A stretch of 64,000 nt of DNA from assembly GCA_947448135.1 (NCBI GenBank), contig CANFLZ010000008.1, positions 1 to 64,000 of the forward strand. The letters are read 5' to 3'. This document shows positions 35,351 through 43,390 of this stretch, in pieces. Numbering within the stretch: the first letter of the stretch is position 1; each line of letters opens with the position of its first letter. The notes below the pieces were generated by a model. The model was given only the letters and a program-made list of their open reading frames with translations, ran no database searches and was not told where the DNA came from. The position numbers were made by a program, and so were the translations under genes. The DNA is from Flavobacteriales bacterium. GTDB taxonomy: Bacteria; Bacteroidota; Bacteroidia; Flavobacteriales_D; Sanyastnellaceae.

Positions 35351-36765
35351 TCAATTTTCAGTTCTTTGATGATGACCAATTTCTCATTTTGGTAGATCAT
35401 CAAATAGTAGGATCCTTTTTCCCACCCTGCCCAACGAATCATACCTTGATAGGATGGAATGGGCTTGGGCCTTTCATCACTGAATAGAATTCCATTTTTG
35501 CTATCTTGGACAACAACTCTAATGCTTGTTGGTTTTTCTGATTTGAGAATGATATCCAAAGACTCAGTTTGAGGTTGTGGCATGAAGGAAAGTTGCTCAA
35601 AACTGGATGGAGCAATACTTTCATTGGCGATGGACTTTAACGCCTCTGCATTGACGGTGTGCAAGCTCATTTGACGCGTTGCATTGGGTTCTCCGATAAA
35701 TATTCCATTTTCTGTAATATTGAGGTTCATGGTAGAATCCATTTTTTCGAGTTCATCCATATCGAATTCATAATCCAAGTTGATTTGGCCTTGATCATCA
35801 AGCCCTTTTTCATTTCTGTAAATGCGATAACCATCTCTTTCAATCAAAGCTTTATTTCCAAAATTCCCTTTGAGAATCGATGTTTTCTCTTCTCGGATGA
35901 TGGTTACTTCACATCCATCGCCTGGGATTGATTCGCTGATGACATTTTTGAGAACATCAAAATTTTCTATGGAATTGCCATTGAGGGCGATGATGATATC
36001 GTTTTTCAATAGTCCCATTTTTTCGGCAGCGGAATTTCCGATTACACTGTCCACTTTAACGCCCATATCTGAAAAATCATTGTTGGGGATCACTCCTAAA
36101 AATGCAGAAGGCTTCTGATCGAATTCCAATTGTTCAATTCTGATTTCTGGGAAATTGCCGAATGGAAAAGGGAAATCTTCAACTAGAGGAGGAGACTGAA
36201 TCGCTTCAAGGGGAACACATAATTTGAGATGCTTGTGATGTCTTTTGATTTTTAGCACAACACTTTCATTTGGGCTTTTAACTCGGATGATGTTTACAAT
36301 GTCTTCTGAACGATGCACTGGAATCCCATCCACTTTACAAATGATATCTCCTGCTTGCAGGTGTGCTTTCTCAGCGGGAGATTGTGCGGCTATGTCTGTA
36401 ATAACGGGGTGATGTTTCCCATTGCGCAATGTCACACCCAAGTACGCCCTTGGAGCAAATGGTGGCATTTCTAAAAAGGGCAATCCTTCAAGGGAAAGTC
36501 TTTTGCCTTGCATCTTCAATCGCTCGTTTTCATCAATTGTCTTTTTATCTTCGATGGAGATAGAAAATTCTTTTGCGCCTTTTTTATCGACATTGTTTCT
36601 AACCAATGCATCTTCCAAAGATTCACCAGGAAGCAGGTCAAATGATTTCTCTTCAACGGTGGTTTGTCCATTGACTTCTTTCTTGATTTTTACACTGACT
36701 TGCGTTTGACCAAATCCGATGTGCATGGTCAAACATCCCAAAACAAAAGCTACAAGTAAACGCAT
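35347..36765 (-). CDS. Exported protein with two PDZ domains
   Basis: A 472-residue periplasmic or secreted protein. Signal peptide: MRLLVAFVLGCLTMHIGFGQ. PDZ1 covers residues about 105-185 (AYLGVTLRN then AGDIICKVDGIPVHRSEDIV); PDZ2 covers about 222-305 (AFLGVIPNND then KNDIIIALNGNSIENFDVLK). No protease domain is present, so it is not a DegP/HtrA enzyme; the His-Asp-Ser triad is absent. The last 80 residues are beta-rich and end with GSYYLMIYQNEKLVIIKEL, which resembles the terminal strand of T9SS-type domains but is not a clear match. It is the last gene after Nudix - ECF sigma - anti-sigma-like protein on the same strand (78-bp gap, candidate -7 TATTTTCG at 36786-36793), hinting at an envelope-stress role. 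Confidence 0.82.
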   Translation of the reverse strand: MRLLVAFVLGCLTMHIGFGQTQVSVKIKKEVNGQTTVEEKSFDLLPGESLEDALVRNNVDKKGAKEFSISIEDKKTIDENERLKMQGKRLSLEGLPFLEMPPFAPRAYLGVTLRNGKHHPVITDIAAQSPAEKAHLQAGDIICKVDGIPVHRSEDIVNIIRVKSPNESVVLKIKRHHKHLKLCVPLEAIQSPPLVEDFPFPFGNFPEIRIEQLEFDQKPSAFLGVIPNNDFSDMGVKVDSVIGNSAAEKMGLLKNDIIIALNGNSIENFDVLKNVISESIPGDGCEVTIIREEKTSILKGNFGNKALIERDGYRIYRNEKGLDDQGQINLDYEFDMDELEKMDSTMNLNITENGIFIGEPNATRQMSLHTVNAEALKSIANESIAPSSFEQLSFMPQPQTESLDIILKSEKPTSIRVVVQDSKNGILFSDERPKPIPSYQGMIRWAGWEKGSYYLMIYQNEKLVIIKELKID

Positions 36766-36843
36766 ACGATTTCAATTTTCTGCGACGAAAATAATTCCGG
36801 AAAAGGAAGAATGGAAGAAAGCAGGTGATAAGGAATGTTAATC

Positions 36844-37818
36844 CTATTTTAATATTACGGGTAGATAGAATTCTCCCTCCATTGAGTGTTGATTAATATT
36901 GAATTTTTTCAAGTTTTTTTTCAAAGCGGTTTCCCATATTTTCTTTTGTTTGTCGGAAACATTTTCTCCTTTTACCATTGTAACGGAAGAGATATTGCCA
37001 TCACTGGTGACATTGAATTTAAAAATAATTCTAGCGTTAGGTTGGGGGGATTCTGTGAATTTATCTTTTAAGGATGCGTTTTGCTCTTCTCGGTTCTCTG
37101 CGACTATCTTTTGTGAATCAGTTTTCAATGCATTTTCTCCCCCGGGATAGTTCAGTGTGTAATCATTGATAGAGTGATCATATGCGGTTTCTGGTGTTTT
37201 TTTGCTTTCCTTTTTTAGTTCTGGAGATACAACCATGACATCGTCATTTTCCAAATTTGCGATTGAAACCGTACCCGCATTTGCTGAGGTAGGTGGAGAC
37301 GCCATTTCCTCTTCTGTTGCTACATCTGAAGTGACAACTTCTGAAATCGCTTCAGGAACTACTAAAGGAATTTGAGTTGCTTCGTCGCTTTGCGTTTCTT
37401 GTTTCGTAGCATTCGAACTTGCCTTTTTTAAAGTATCCTGGGTAACGATATGGTTGTCTGCCAACATTTTATTCTCCAGAGCAGGGTTTGATTTTTGAAA
37501 AAATAAAAATCCAATAATTAAAACAGCTGCAATACCGGAGATACTCCAAAAAGGTATCGAACGCCACAATGGCCTCGACTTGTTTTGATCAATAAACAAG
37601 GCATCCAAATTTTGCTTTACTCGCTGGTCTGGACCATCTGGAAGTTCATCAGTCTCCATCTCGATCATCTGAAAAAGAAGATTGCGCATGCGTGTATATT
37701 CCTTTTCGTCTTGAATATGCTCTAAAATGAAGGCTCTTTCTTCAGGGAGTAATTCTTGAAATTCCTTTTGCAATAAAAGCACTTCAATATCTTCGGTTTG
37801 ATACATTTTGTTCTCCAT
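36844..37818 (-). CDS. Anti-sigma-factor-like membrane protein with TonB-C-like tail
   Basis: The 324-residue product starts 3 bp after the ECF sigma gene. Residues 1-85 are acidic and helical (LLLQKEFQELLPEERAFILE), like the sigma-binding part of anti-sigma factors, but without the zinc-binding HxxxCxxC motif. One membrane helix follows (SGIAAVLIIGFLFF, about 95-110), then a low-complexity Ser/Thr/Glu-rich linker to about 240, and a C-terminal domain (ARIIFKFNVTSDGNISSVTM to FYLPVILK) that resembles the TonB-C/AgmX fold used for peptidoglycan or protein contact. The layout suggests a transmembrane regulator whose periplasmic tip senses an envelope signal. This assignment rests on context and domain order; an energy transducer is the alternative. 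Confidence 0.7.
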   Translation of the reverse strand: MENKMYQTEDIEVLLLQKEFQELLPEERAFILEHIQDEKEYTRMRNLLFQMIEMETDELPDGPDQRVKQNLDALFIDQNKSRPLWRSIPFWSISGIAAVLIIGFLFFQKSNPALENKMLADNHIVTQDTLKKASSNATKQETQSDEATQIPLVVPEAISEVVTSDVATEEEMASPPTSANAGTVSIANLENDDVMVVSPELKKESKKTPETAYDHSINDYTLNYPGGENALKTDSQKIVAENREEQNASLKDKFTESPQPNARIIFKFNVTSDGNISSVTMVKGENVSDKQKKIWETALKKNLKKFNINQHSMEGEFYLPVILK

Positions 37819-37821
37819 GAT

Positions 37822-38409
37822 TTACAGCATTGAAATGATGATGAATAGTCCTAAAATATCTTTGAAGTCAATCAATTCTTTTTGAAATTCTTTGAGAATA
37901 TAAAATATCCTTGATTTGACGGTTCCCTCGCTGCAGTTCATGCTGACAGCAATTTCAGGAACACTGAGTTCTTGAAAGAAACGAAGTTCGATCGTTTCTT
38001 TTTTGATGGGGTCTAATTGATGAATCAATGCGCTAAGTTGTTGTTTGAAATGCGCGATATCCATGTTTTGAATGGATTTGTTTTTCTCAGATAGGTCGAT
38101 GTTCATTTGTGCTTTTTTTCTGACTTCTGCTTTTGCATATTCATTTTTGCACATGTTATTGGCGATGCTGTACATCCAAGTTTTAAATGGTCGATCGAAA
38201 TTAAATTGACCTGCATTGAGAACTACTTTGGTAAAAAGATCTTGTGTTAAATCATTGGCCAATTCTTTATCTTTCCAAAGCATGCGATAAAAATAGCCGA
38301 AGACGGGACGGCTATATCTAGCATACAAAACTTCAAAAGCCCGGTGATTCTTTTCAGCTATCGAGCGCATCAGCGCTTCATCGGTCGAAAGATGATATGG
38401 GTTACTCAT
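37822..38409 (-). CDS. ECF-type RNA polymerase sigma factor
   Basis: A 195-residue sigma-70 family regulator. The start at 38409 (MSNPYHLSTDEALMRSIAEK) is preferred; the open frame continues upstream into the Nudix gene but the longer N-terminus has no sigma character. Region 2 includes FEVLYARYSRPVFGYFYRML and FKTWMYSIANNMCKNEYAKA; region 4 is SVPEIAVSMNCSEGTVKSRI, the promoter -35-binding helix-turn-helix. The short protein lacking regions 1 and 3 is characteristic of the ECF group. The next gene, 3 bp downstream, encodes a membrane anti-sigma-like protein, the usual arrangement. It follows the Nudix gene by 17 bp. Its target genes cannot be deduced from the window. Confidence 0.93.
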   Translation of the reverse strand: MSNPYHLSTDEALMRSIAEKNHRAFEVLYARYSRPVFGYFYRMLWKDKELANDLTQDLFTKVVLNAGQFNFDRPFKTWMYSIANNMCKNEYAKAEVRKKAQMNIDLSEKNKSIQNMDIAHFKQQLSALIHQLDPIKKETIELRFFQELSVPEIAVSMNCSEGTVKSRIFYILKEFQKELIDFKDILGLFIIISML

Positions 38410-38426
38410 GACTTGCTGTACAGTTG

Positions 38427-39065
38427 TTATTCTGGTTCGTTCAAATGAAGTTGATACTCTAACCAAAGTTGCACCAGTTCTTGCGAAATCATCGCAGAGG
38501 CACCCCATAAAAAATGATTACCCAGAGGAATCCCTTTGATTGTTTTTTCCATATCAAAGGCCTTTAAATAGTGATTCTTCTGTATGATATTGTTTGGATG
38601 AATTTTCGAAAACCGAACCCAAAAGCAATCGGCAATTTCCGTTTGGTTGATTTGTAAATTCAATTCATTTTCACTGATGCTGATGTGTGGAAACACGATC
38701 ATGTTGCTAGGAGGAATGTATACAGGACTTAGCTCTCCGATTGTTTGATATTGGTCTGGACCCACACCAATCTCCTCCCATGTTTCTCTATGTACACATG
38801 CCAACTTGGTTTCTTGTTCATCAATTTTACCTCCTGGAAATGCCACTTGTCCACCATGAATTCCAAAATCACTTCTCAAAATAAAAAGTGATTGCCACTC
38901 GGTTTCTGCACGCTGTAGAATAATATTGATACTTGAAAGTCGAGCAGGGGGAGTAGCGTTTAAACCATCTTCAAAGGAATTTCGAGGATAGGTCCAAATC
39001 GTTTCATGGGCCTTTACACCCGGCAACGGATGGAGTAGTCTTTTTTGTAACCAATTTTTAAACAC
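38427..39065 (-). CDS. Nudix hydrolase, CoA pyrophosphatase type
   Basis: A 212-residue hydrolase that probably cleaves CoA or its oxidised forms to phosphopantetheine and 3',5'-ADP. The Nudix box runs from residues 78 to 100: G-G-K-I then D-E-x-E, ending RETWEEIG. It is preceded by FILRSDFGIHGGQVAFPGG, the H-x-G-Q-v-a-F-P-G-G signature of the CoA pyrophosphatase subgroup (UPF0035). The start is a GTG at 39065 with no in-frame ATG nearby upstream of the domain. It lies 17 bp before the ECF sigma gene on the same strand and diverges from aat across 106 bp that contain a 16-bp palindrome. Confidence 0.88.
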   Translation of the reverse strand: MFKNWLQKRLLHPLPGVKAHETIWTYPRNSFEDGLNATPPARLSSINIILQRAETEWQSLFILRSDFGIHGGQVAFPGGKIDEQETKLACVHRETWEEIGVGPDQYQTIGELSPVYIPPSNMIVFPHISISENELNLQINQTEIADCFWVRFSKIHPNNIIQKNHYLKAFDMEKTIKGIPLGNHFLWGASAMISQELVQLWLEYQLHLNEPE

Positions 39066-39086
39066 GTTGCCAAGTTAAGTTGATTT

Positions 39087-39127
39087 TATGCGAGTTTATA
39101 TGCGATTTATGCGCATAAATCTGCATA
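39087..39127. promoter_or_regulatory. Palindrome and TATGCG array between Nudix and aat genes
   Basis: ATTTATGCGCATAAAT (39105-39120) is a perfect 16-bp palindrome. TATGCG recurs at 39087, 39099 and 39108, and its complement CGCATA/TGCATA at 39112 and 39122. It sits between two divergent genes and upstream of the aat -7 element, so it could be an operator or a -10/-35-flanking site for either gene. Confidence 0.45.
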
Positions 39128-39159
39128 ATTTATAAGAATGAAACGGCGATGTTCATGTG

Positions 39160-39167
39160 TAATTTTG
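39160..39167 (+). promoter_or_regulatory. -7 element TAATTTTG, 4 nt before the aat start
   Basis: A perfect TAnnTTTG. Only ATAT separates it from the ATG at 39172, predicting a leaderless transcript. No TTG is found at the -33 distance; the TATGCG array lies there instead. Confidence 0.55.
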
Positions 39168-39171
39168 ATAT

Positions 39172-39906
39172 ATGTCCTTATGGGTGTTGGAAGAGAATGA
39201 TTGGTGGTTCCCATTTCGCAATGAAATGGATGGGGATGTTGTGGCCGTTGGTGGAGATTTAAAGTGGCAGCGTGTGATAAAGGGTTTTGAAAGAAGTTGT
39301 TTCCCTTTGTACAAATCTTCCGAAGAAATCAAGTGGTGGAGTCCTGAAAAGCGCGCGGTATTTTATCCTCATTTGTATCCCAATCAATCCAAGCTAATGG
39401 AGAAATTGGCATCAAAAGGAATTTCTTTTGTTTGGGATGATCATTTTGATGAAGTTATTCAGCATTGCTCTCGAAGCGGAATCGCAAGTGATCCATGGTT
39501 GCATGCGGATATGATTGCAATGTATCAAGAGCTGCATCGACAAGGGTTTGCTCATTCTCTATCCGTATATCGAGATAATGAGTTAATCGGTGGTTTGATT
39601 GGCGTCGGATTGGGAAGAGTCTTTTTTGGATTGAGCATGTTTCATCTCAAGAGCAATGGTTCCAAATGGGCATTGTTGTTTCTGATTCAATTTTTAAAGG
39701 AAAAAAAATGGAAATTTTTAGATGCACAAGTGATGACAGATTTTCTTAAAAAAATGGGAGCAGAGGAAATCGATAGAGAATTGTTTTTGGATAAGATGCG
39801 CAAGATGTACGCTTTCAGAACCCCGAGAGGAAAATGGTCGGAAACCGAGTCTTGGACAAGTAAAGATGCATTTCCCAAAATTGGGGAATTGCCTACCAGT
39901 TATTAA
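39172..39906 (+). CDS. aat: Leucyl/phenylalanyl-tRNA-protein transferase
   Basis: Attaches Leu or Phe to the N-terminal Lys/Arg of proteins, marking them for ClpS/ClpAP degradation. The 244-residue length is standard. Conserved blocks: DGDVVAVGGDL (18-28), IKWWSPEKRAVF (54-65), DPWLHADMIAMYQELHRQGF, and FLDAQVMTDFLKKMGAEEI, which keeps the Asp and Gln of the catalytic D-x-Q pair. The block that normally reads F-x-G-E-S-M-F is FFGLSMF here, so the conserved Glu (Glu156 in E. coli, as I recall) is Leu, and AHSLSVY replaces the usual AHSVEVW. It may be a divergent active form or one with altered substrate. The stop codon interlocks with that of smpB (TTAA). ClpS is not in the window. Confidence 0.9.
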   Translation: MSLWVLEENDWWFPFRNEMDGDVVAVGGDLKWQRVIKGFERSCFPLYKSSEEIKWWSPEKRAVFYPHLYPNQSKLMEKLASKGISFVWDDHFDEVIQHCSRSGIASDPWLHADMIAMYQELHRQGFAHSLSVYRDNELIGGLIGVGLGRVFFGLSMFHLKSNGSKWALLFLIQFLKEKKWKFLDAQVMTDFLKKMGAEEIDRELFLDKMRKMYAFRTPRGKWSETESWTSKDAFPKIGELPTSY

Positions 39907-40346
39907 TCAGCCAATCCGCGGTCTATTTCGCGCTGGATGTCTTTCGTTTTTGAATCCTCTCGTTTATCGCCCATGTTTTTTCCTTTGGCAATGGCAATCT
40001 CCATTTTTGCCCATCCTTTTTCATTGATGAAAAGACGAACTGGAACAATGGTCACACCTGTATCTTTTAATTTCCGCTCAATCTTCAAAAGCTCTGTCCG
40101 ATTCAGTAAAAGTTTTCTTTCTCTGCGCTCAGAAATCTTGATGTAGCCGGCATTGGCGTAGGGAGAGATGTTCATGTTGATGACATACAATTCACCTTTT
40201 ATCATCTTGCAATAAGCCTCGGCAATGTTGGCTTTGCCAGCTCGTATGCTTTTTATTTCAGGGCCAAAAAGTACCACACCAGCAATGAACTGATCTGTCA
40301 GAAAATATCTGAAGTGTGCTTTTTTGTTCTGTATGCTAACGGCCAT
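39903..40346 (-). CDS. smpB: SsrA-binding protein SmpB
   Basis: Partner of tmRNA in ribosome rescue; 147 residues. Landmarks: NKKAHFRYFLTDQFIAGVVL at the N-terminus, GPEIKSIRAGKANIAEAYCK, ISPY, and KLLLNRTELLKIERKLKDTG, followed by the basic C-terminal tail (KGKNMGDKREDSKTKDIQRE) that is disordered off the ribosome and helical in the decoding site. The ssrA gene is not in the window. A perfect -7 element TATCTTTG lies 4 nt before the ATG, so its mRNA should start at the start codon. The stop overlaps the aat stop within TTAA at 39903-39906. Confidence 0.96.
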   Translation of the reverse strand: MAVSIQNKKAHFRYFLTDQFIAGVVLFGPEIKSIRAGKANIAEAYCKMIKGELYVINMNISPYANAGYIKISERRERKLLLNRTELLKIERKLKDTGVTIVPVRLFINEKGWAKMEIAIAKGKNMGDKREDSKTKDIQREIDRGLAD

Positions 40347-40350
40347 GCTG

Positions 40351-40358
40351 CAAAGATA
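40351..40358 (-). promoter_or_regulatory. -7 element TATCTTTG, 4 nt before smpB
   Basis: On the minus strand a perfect TAnnTTTG; CAGC separates it from the ATG at 40346. It lies in the 29-bp gap after the SRPBCC gene, so smpB has its own leaderless promoter. Confidence 0.58.
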
Positions 40359-40375
40359 AGCGCAGGCCTATTCAA

Positions 40376-40834
40376 TCAGGGAAAGAATTTATCGACCTGA
40401 AGTAATCGATATTCGAAAATATGTTTCAATTGGTTGTGGACATATATGTTGTCAATTAAAATGCCCAATGGTCCCCATCCCACAGAGTAGTGCACAATGT
40501 CGGTCATTTCAACGCCACCTTCAACAGCTTTGAAATGATGCTGGTGGTGCCAAAAGGCATAAGGCCCAAACCGTTGCTCGTCAACGAAAAATTGTTTGTT
40601 TTCGCAATGGGTAATTTCAGTAGTCCAAGAGAATGGGATGTTTAAGAATGGGCGAATACGGTATTGAATGATAAGTCCAGCATGCATTTTTTGATCTTTA
40701 AGATCACTTAAAATGTCAAAGCTAAGTTCTGGTGGGGTAATGGCATTGAGGTTTTCAGGATTGGAGAAAAATGTCCATACGGTGTCTATATCGGCAGCGA
40801 TGAACTGTTTAAATTGAATCTTGCGAATTTTCAT
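40376..40834 (-). CDS. SRPBCC-family ligand-binding protein
   Basis: A 152-residue cytosolic helix-grip protein (START/Bet v1 superfamily, COG4276-like). The N-terminus KIQFKQFIAADIDTVWTFFS and the segment NPENLNAITPPELSF are typical of this group, as is FWHHQHHFKAVEGGVEMTDI in the middle, with the long C-terminal helix VHNQLKHIFEYRLLQVDKFF. Such proteins bind hydrophobic ligands; none is known for this subgroup. It lies 29 bp before smpB on the same strand, but smpB has its own promoter, so a functional link is doubtful. It diverges from the subtilase gene across 55 bp. Confidence 0.8.
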   Translation of the reverse strand: MKIRKIQFKQFIAADIDTVWTFFSNPENLNAITPPELSFDILSDLKDQKMHAGLIIQYRIRPFLNIPFSWTTEITHCENKQFFVDEQRFGPYAFWHHQHHFKAVEGGVEMTDIVHYSVGWGPLGILIDNIYVHNQLKHIFEYRLLQVDKFFP

Positions 40835-40877
40835 GCACTAAGAACAATCGATTGGATAGAAAGTTCGTCGCATAGGT

Positions 40878-40885
40878 TATATTTG
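40878..40885 (+). promoter_or_regulatory. -7 element TATATTTG, 4 nt before the subtilase start
   Basis: A perfect TAnnTTTG with TTG at 40852-40854, 23 nt upstream. TCCG separates it from the ATG at 40890, predicting a leaderless transcript for the S8-barrel-DPP operon. Confidence 0.58.
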
Positions 40886-40889
40886 TCCG

Positions 40890-42617
40890 ATGCCGAAAAA
40901 GTCAATGCTGGGTCTGATCATTGGAATGTTTATCACGATTTCCTCGTGGGAGCAAACCCAAGATTGCTGGCTCTTTCTTCCAAGTGAAATTTCAACCGAA
41001 TCAATCGACAATTGGGACGATGCCAAGGTGATTGCAAAAAGTGATTGGTTTCATGCGGTTGCAGTGATCAATCTTCCCTTGAATTTTTCCGTCGAAACAG
41101 CGCCCTTTCGCATTGATTCTTTGATTTGTTACCAGTCAAATCTTCCTGACTTTTTGGTTACTTGTAGTGATACAATTTCTCCGGAACTAAATGTGGATTC
41201 TCTGATGACATTGGATTCCATTAGTGTTTCTGTGTTGGACACCGTCGATTCAAGTGCAGTGGAATGGGAAGAGAACTCTGAGTCTCATTATGCTCAAATT
41301 ACACTTTTGCAAGGCCAGATGTTCATCGATAGAGGCATCGATGGTCGTGGAGTGACCATTGGTGTATTGGATGCCGGATTCATTGGAATGAAGGAAGATT
41401 CAACCTTGCAGTATTTGTTCAATGAAAATAGAATTTTAGCAACGCGTGATTTTGTGAGAGGGGATCAAAATGTGTTTCGGAGCAGTGAGCATGGAACGGA
41501 GGTAATGTCTTGCCTTGCAGGAAAAGACGATTTTAACCAATTCGGATTGGCCACAGGGGCTCAATTTGTTCTGGCACGCGCGGAGCAGAATTTTTCTGCA
41601 TATCTCATCCAAGAAGCCAGGTGGATAGAGGCGCTTGAATGGGTAGTCGGCCAAGGTGCTCAAATTGTCACCTCATCGCTCATTTATAGTGATCAGTTAT
41701 ACAAGCGTACTGAGATGAATGGCACAAGCTTTTTGTCCAAAGCCGCGGAACGCGCTTGGCAAAAAGGTGTTTTGATCTTGAACAGTGCTGGTAATTCGGG
41801 ACAAGGTTATTGGGAAATCATTGGTGCACCTGGTGATGCCGAGCATGTATTAACTGTAGGGGCTTGTAATTACAATGGGTTGAAGTGTGATTACTCTTCA
41901 ACGGGACCTACTTCAGATTATCGACTAAAACCCAATATTGTAGCCAAAGGCGATGTTTTTGTCAGCGCGGGTAATGAAGTGAAGATGGTTTCGGGAACTT
42001 CATTTGCTTGTCCTTTGGTCGCAGGATTTGCAGCATGTGTGTTACAAAGACACCCTGAAAAAAAAGCAGCGGATTTGTGGGATGAATTGCAACAGAGCGC
42101 GAGCCTCTATCCCTACTACGATTATTCGCATGGCTATGGCGTTCCACAAGCGAGTTATTTTTTAGATGCCTCAGATAGTGTATTCACCGAAACTGATACT
42201 TTGCAAATCGATATTCAGTTTTCCAAGATTTCTGAAAATCTAATTGAAATAACCGTTCATGACAATGAGTACCCAATAAGCGAAGTTTCTCAAGAAATAA
42301 AAATGCCATTGGAAGACATGATCAAAGATAGCATTGGCAAATGGTTCAATGACGGTGCGGACACTACTGTGAATTTTGTGATTCCCGATACGATGAATAT
42401 CGAATGGAGCGAAGATGTTGTAGCTGCAGTAGAACCGGAAATAGTCAATGAGAATTTGTTGTACGTTCACATTGAAAACCCAGAAGGAAAAGTGCAGGAA
42501 TATTGGGTGACGGAATTGACCAATGGCAATGGTGGCATGTACGATGTATTTGCCTACAAAGGATGTAAATTGAGAGCTTATTACAGAAGAAGAATCACCA
42601 CGTATTTGATCGAATGA
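40890..42617 (+). CDS. S8-family subtilisin-like serine peptidase
   Basis: A secreted endopeptidase of 575 residues. A basic start and one hydrophobic segment (LGLIIGMFITISSW) form the signal peptide. Residues about 25-135 are probably a propeptide-like region. The catalytic domain has Asp161 (GVLDAGF), His201 (SSEHGTEVMSC), the oxyanion Asn302 (NSAGNSG) and Ser371 (VSGTSFACPLVAGF), a complete triad. The D-A-G form replaces the more usual D-T/S-G. The C-terminal 140 residues are acidic and beta-like and carry no obvious T9SS tail, so it may be periplasmic. It is followed with a 4-bp overlap by a beta-barrel-like gene and then a dipeptidyl-peptidase, suggesting a peptide-scavenging operon. Confidence 0.88.
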   Translation: MPKKSMLGLIIGMFITISSWEQTQDCWLFLPSEISTESIDNWDDAKVIAKSDWFHAVAVINLPLNFSVETAPFRIDSLICYQSNLPDFLVTCSDTISPELNVDSLMTLDSISVSVLDTVDSSAVEWEENSESHYAQITLLQGQMFIDRGIDGRGVTIGVLDAGFIGMKEDSTLQYLFNENRILATRDFVRGDQNVFRSSEHGTEVMSCLAGKDDFNQFGLATGAQFVLARAEQNFSAYLIQEARWIEALEWVVGQGAQIVTSSLIYSDQLYKRTEMNGTSFLSKAAERAWQKGVLILNSAGNSGQGYWEIIGAPGDAEHVLTVGACNYNGLKCDYSSTGPTSDYRLKPNIVAKGDVFVSAGNEVKMVSGTSFACPLVAGFAACVLQRHPEKKAADLWDELQQSASLYPYYDYSHGYGVPQASYFLDASDSVFTETDTLQIDIQFSKISENLIEITVHDNEYPISEVSQEIKMPLEDMIKDSIGKWFNDGADTTVNFVIPDTMNIEWSEDVVAAVEPEIVNENLLYVHIENPEGKVQEYWVTELTNGNGGMYDVFAYKGCKLRAYYRRRITTYLIE

Positions 42618-43390
42618 AAAATATTATCACGGCAATGGCTTGCTTACTGGCCATTCACTTGAATGCACAAACGACATTGTTGCATCGCAAAATAAAACCA
42701 CTCATGGATAGGACCAACAGCAATGGAGAACTGTATGGTCCAAATGATATTTTTGTGCACCGAACGACTTCTTATTTTCACTTAATCAATGGAGTTTCCA
42801 ATTCGTTGATGAACATCGATTACAACAAGTCTTATGGCCTCTCTTCATTAACCAAAATTGTGTTCAACCGGTCCAATTATATTTCTCCGGTGTTGAGTGT
42901 TGGATTGAATTATCTCAATCTCAATATCAAACAAAATGATACCCAGCCTTTGTCTGGCGGAATGTCACATCAACGGCAGGAAATTCGACAATGGGCTTTG
43001 CCAATTGGCTTTTTACTGCGTTGGAATTGGCAGTCTCGAGGCTATGGCTTGGGGGTGTTCTCGGAATTGGGAGTAAGTGGACAATGGAATTTTTCCAATG
43101 TCCTTTTTCAAAAGGATCGCAATGATCAAATCGCTCAAATGGGAGCGAGTCAAAGTAAAACTTATTTGAATAATTTGAAATATGTCAATCGTTACCAGCA
43201 ATGTTTGGAAGGTAGAATAGGATTTGGAATATTTGCAATTGCAGCCAAATACAGAATTAGTGAATTTTTCAAAGCCAATGATGCCATCAATGGTGGAAAG
43301 GCTTTGCCCAATTTTGGCAAGTGGTCGATTGGTATAGAAATCAATGGATGGAACAGAAAAAAAAGTAAACCCAAAGAAGATGAAATATAG
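42614..43390 (+). CDS. Possible outer-membrane beta-barrel protein (258 aa)
   Basis: Unrecognised. It starts with a signal peptide (MKNIITAMACLLAIHLNA, cut before QTT) and continues with alternating hydrophobic/polar strands rich in Gly, Tyr, Asn and Trp (YISPVLSVGLNYLNLNIKQN, WALPIGFLLRWNWQSRGYGL, GVFSELGVSGQWNF, GRIGFGIFAIAAKYRI), as in small 8-10-stranded outer-membrane barrels. The last strand KWSIGIEINGW is followed by a basic tail (NRKKSKPKEDEI), so it does not end in the classical C-terminal Phe. It overlaps the subtilase gene by 4 bp and the DPP gene by 11 bp; its role may be to anchor or partner the two peptidases, but that is inference. Confidence 0.68.
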   Translation: MKNIITAMACLLAIHLNAQTTLLHRKIKPLMDRTNSNGELYGPNDIFVHRTTSYFHLINGVSNSLMNIDYNKSYGLSSLTKIVFNRSNYISPVLSVGLNYLNLNIKQNDTQPLSGGMSHQRQEIRQWALPIGFLLRWNWQSRGYGLGVFSELGVSGQWNFSNVLFQKDRNDQIAQMGASQSKTYLNNLKYVNRYQQCLEGRIGFGIFAIAAKYRISEFFKANDAINGGKALPNFGKWSIGIEINGWNRKKSKPKEDEI

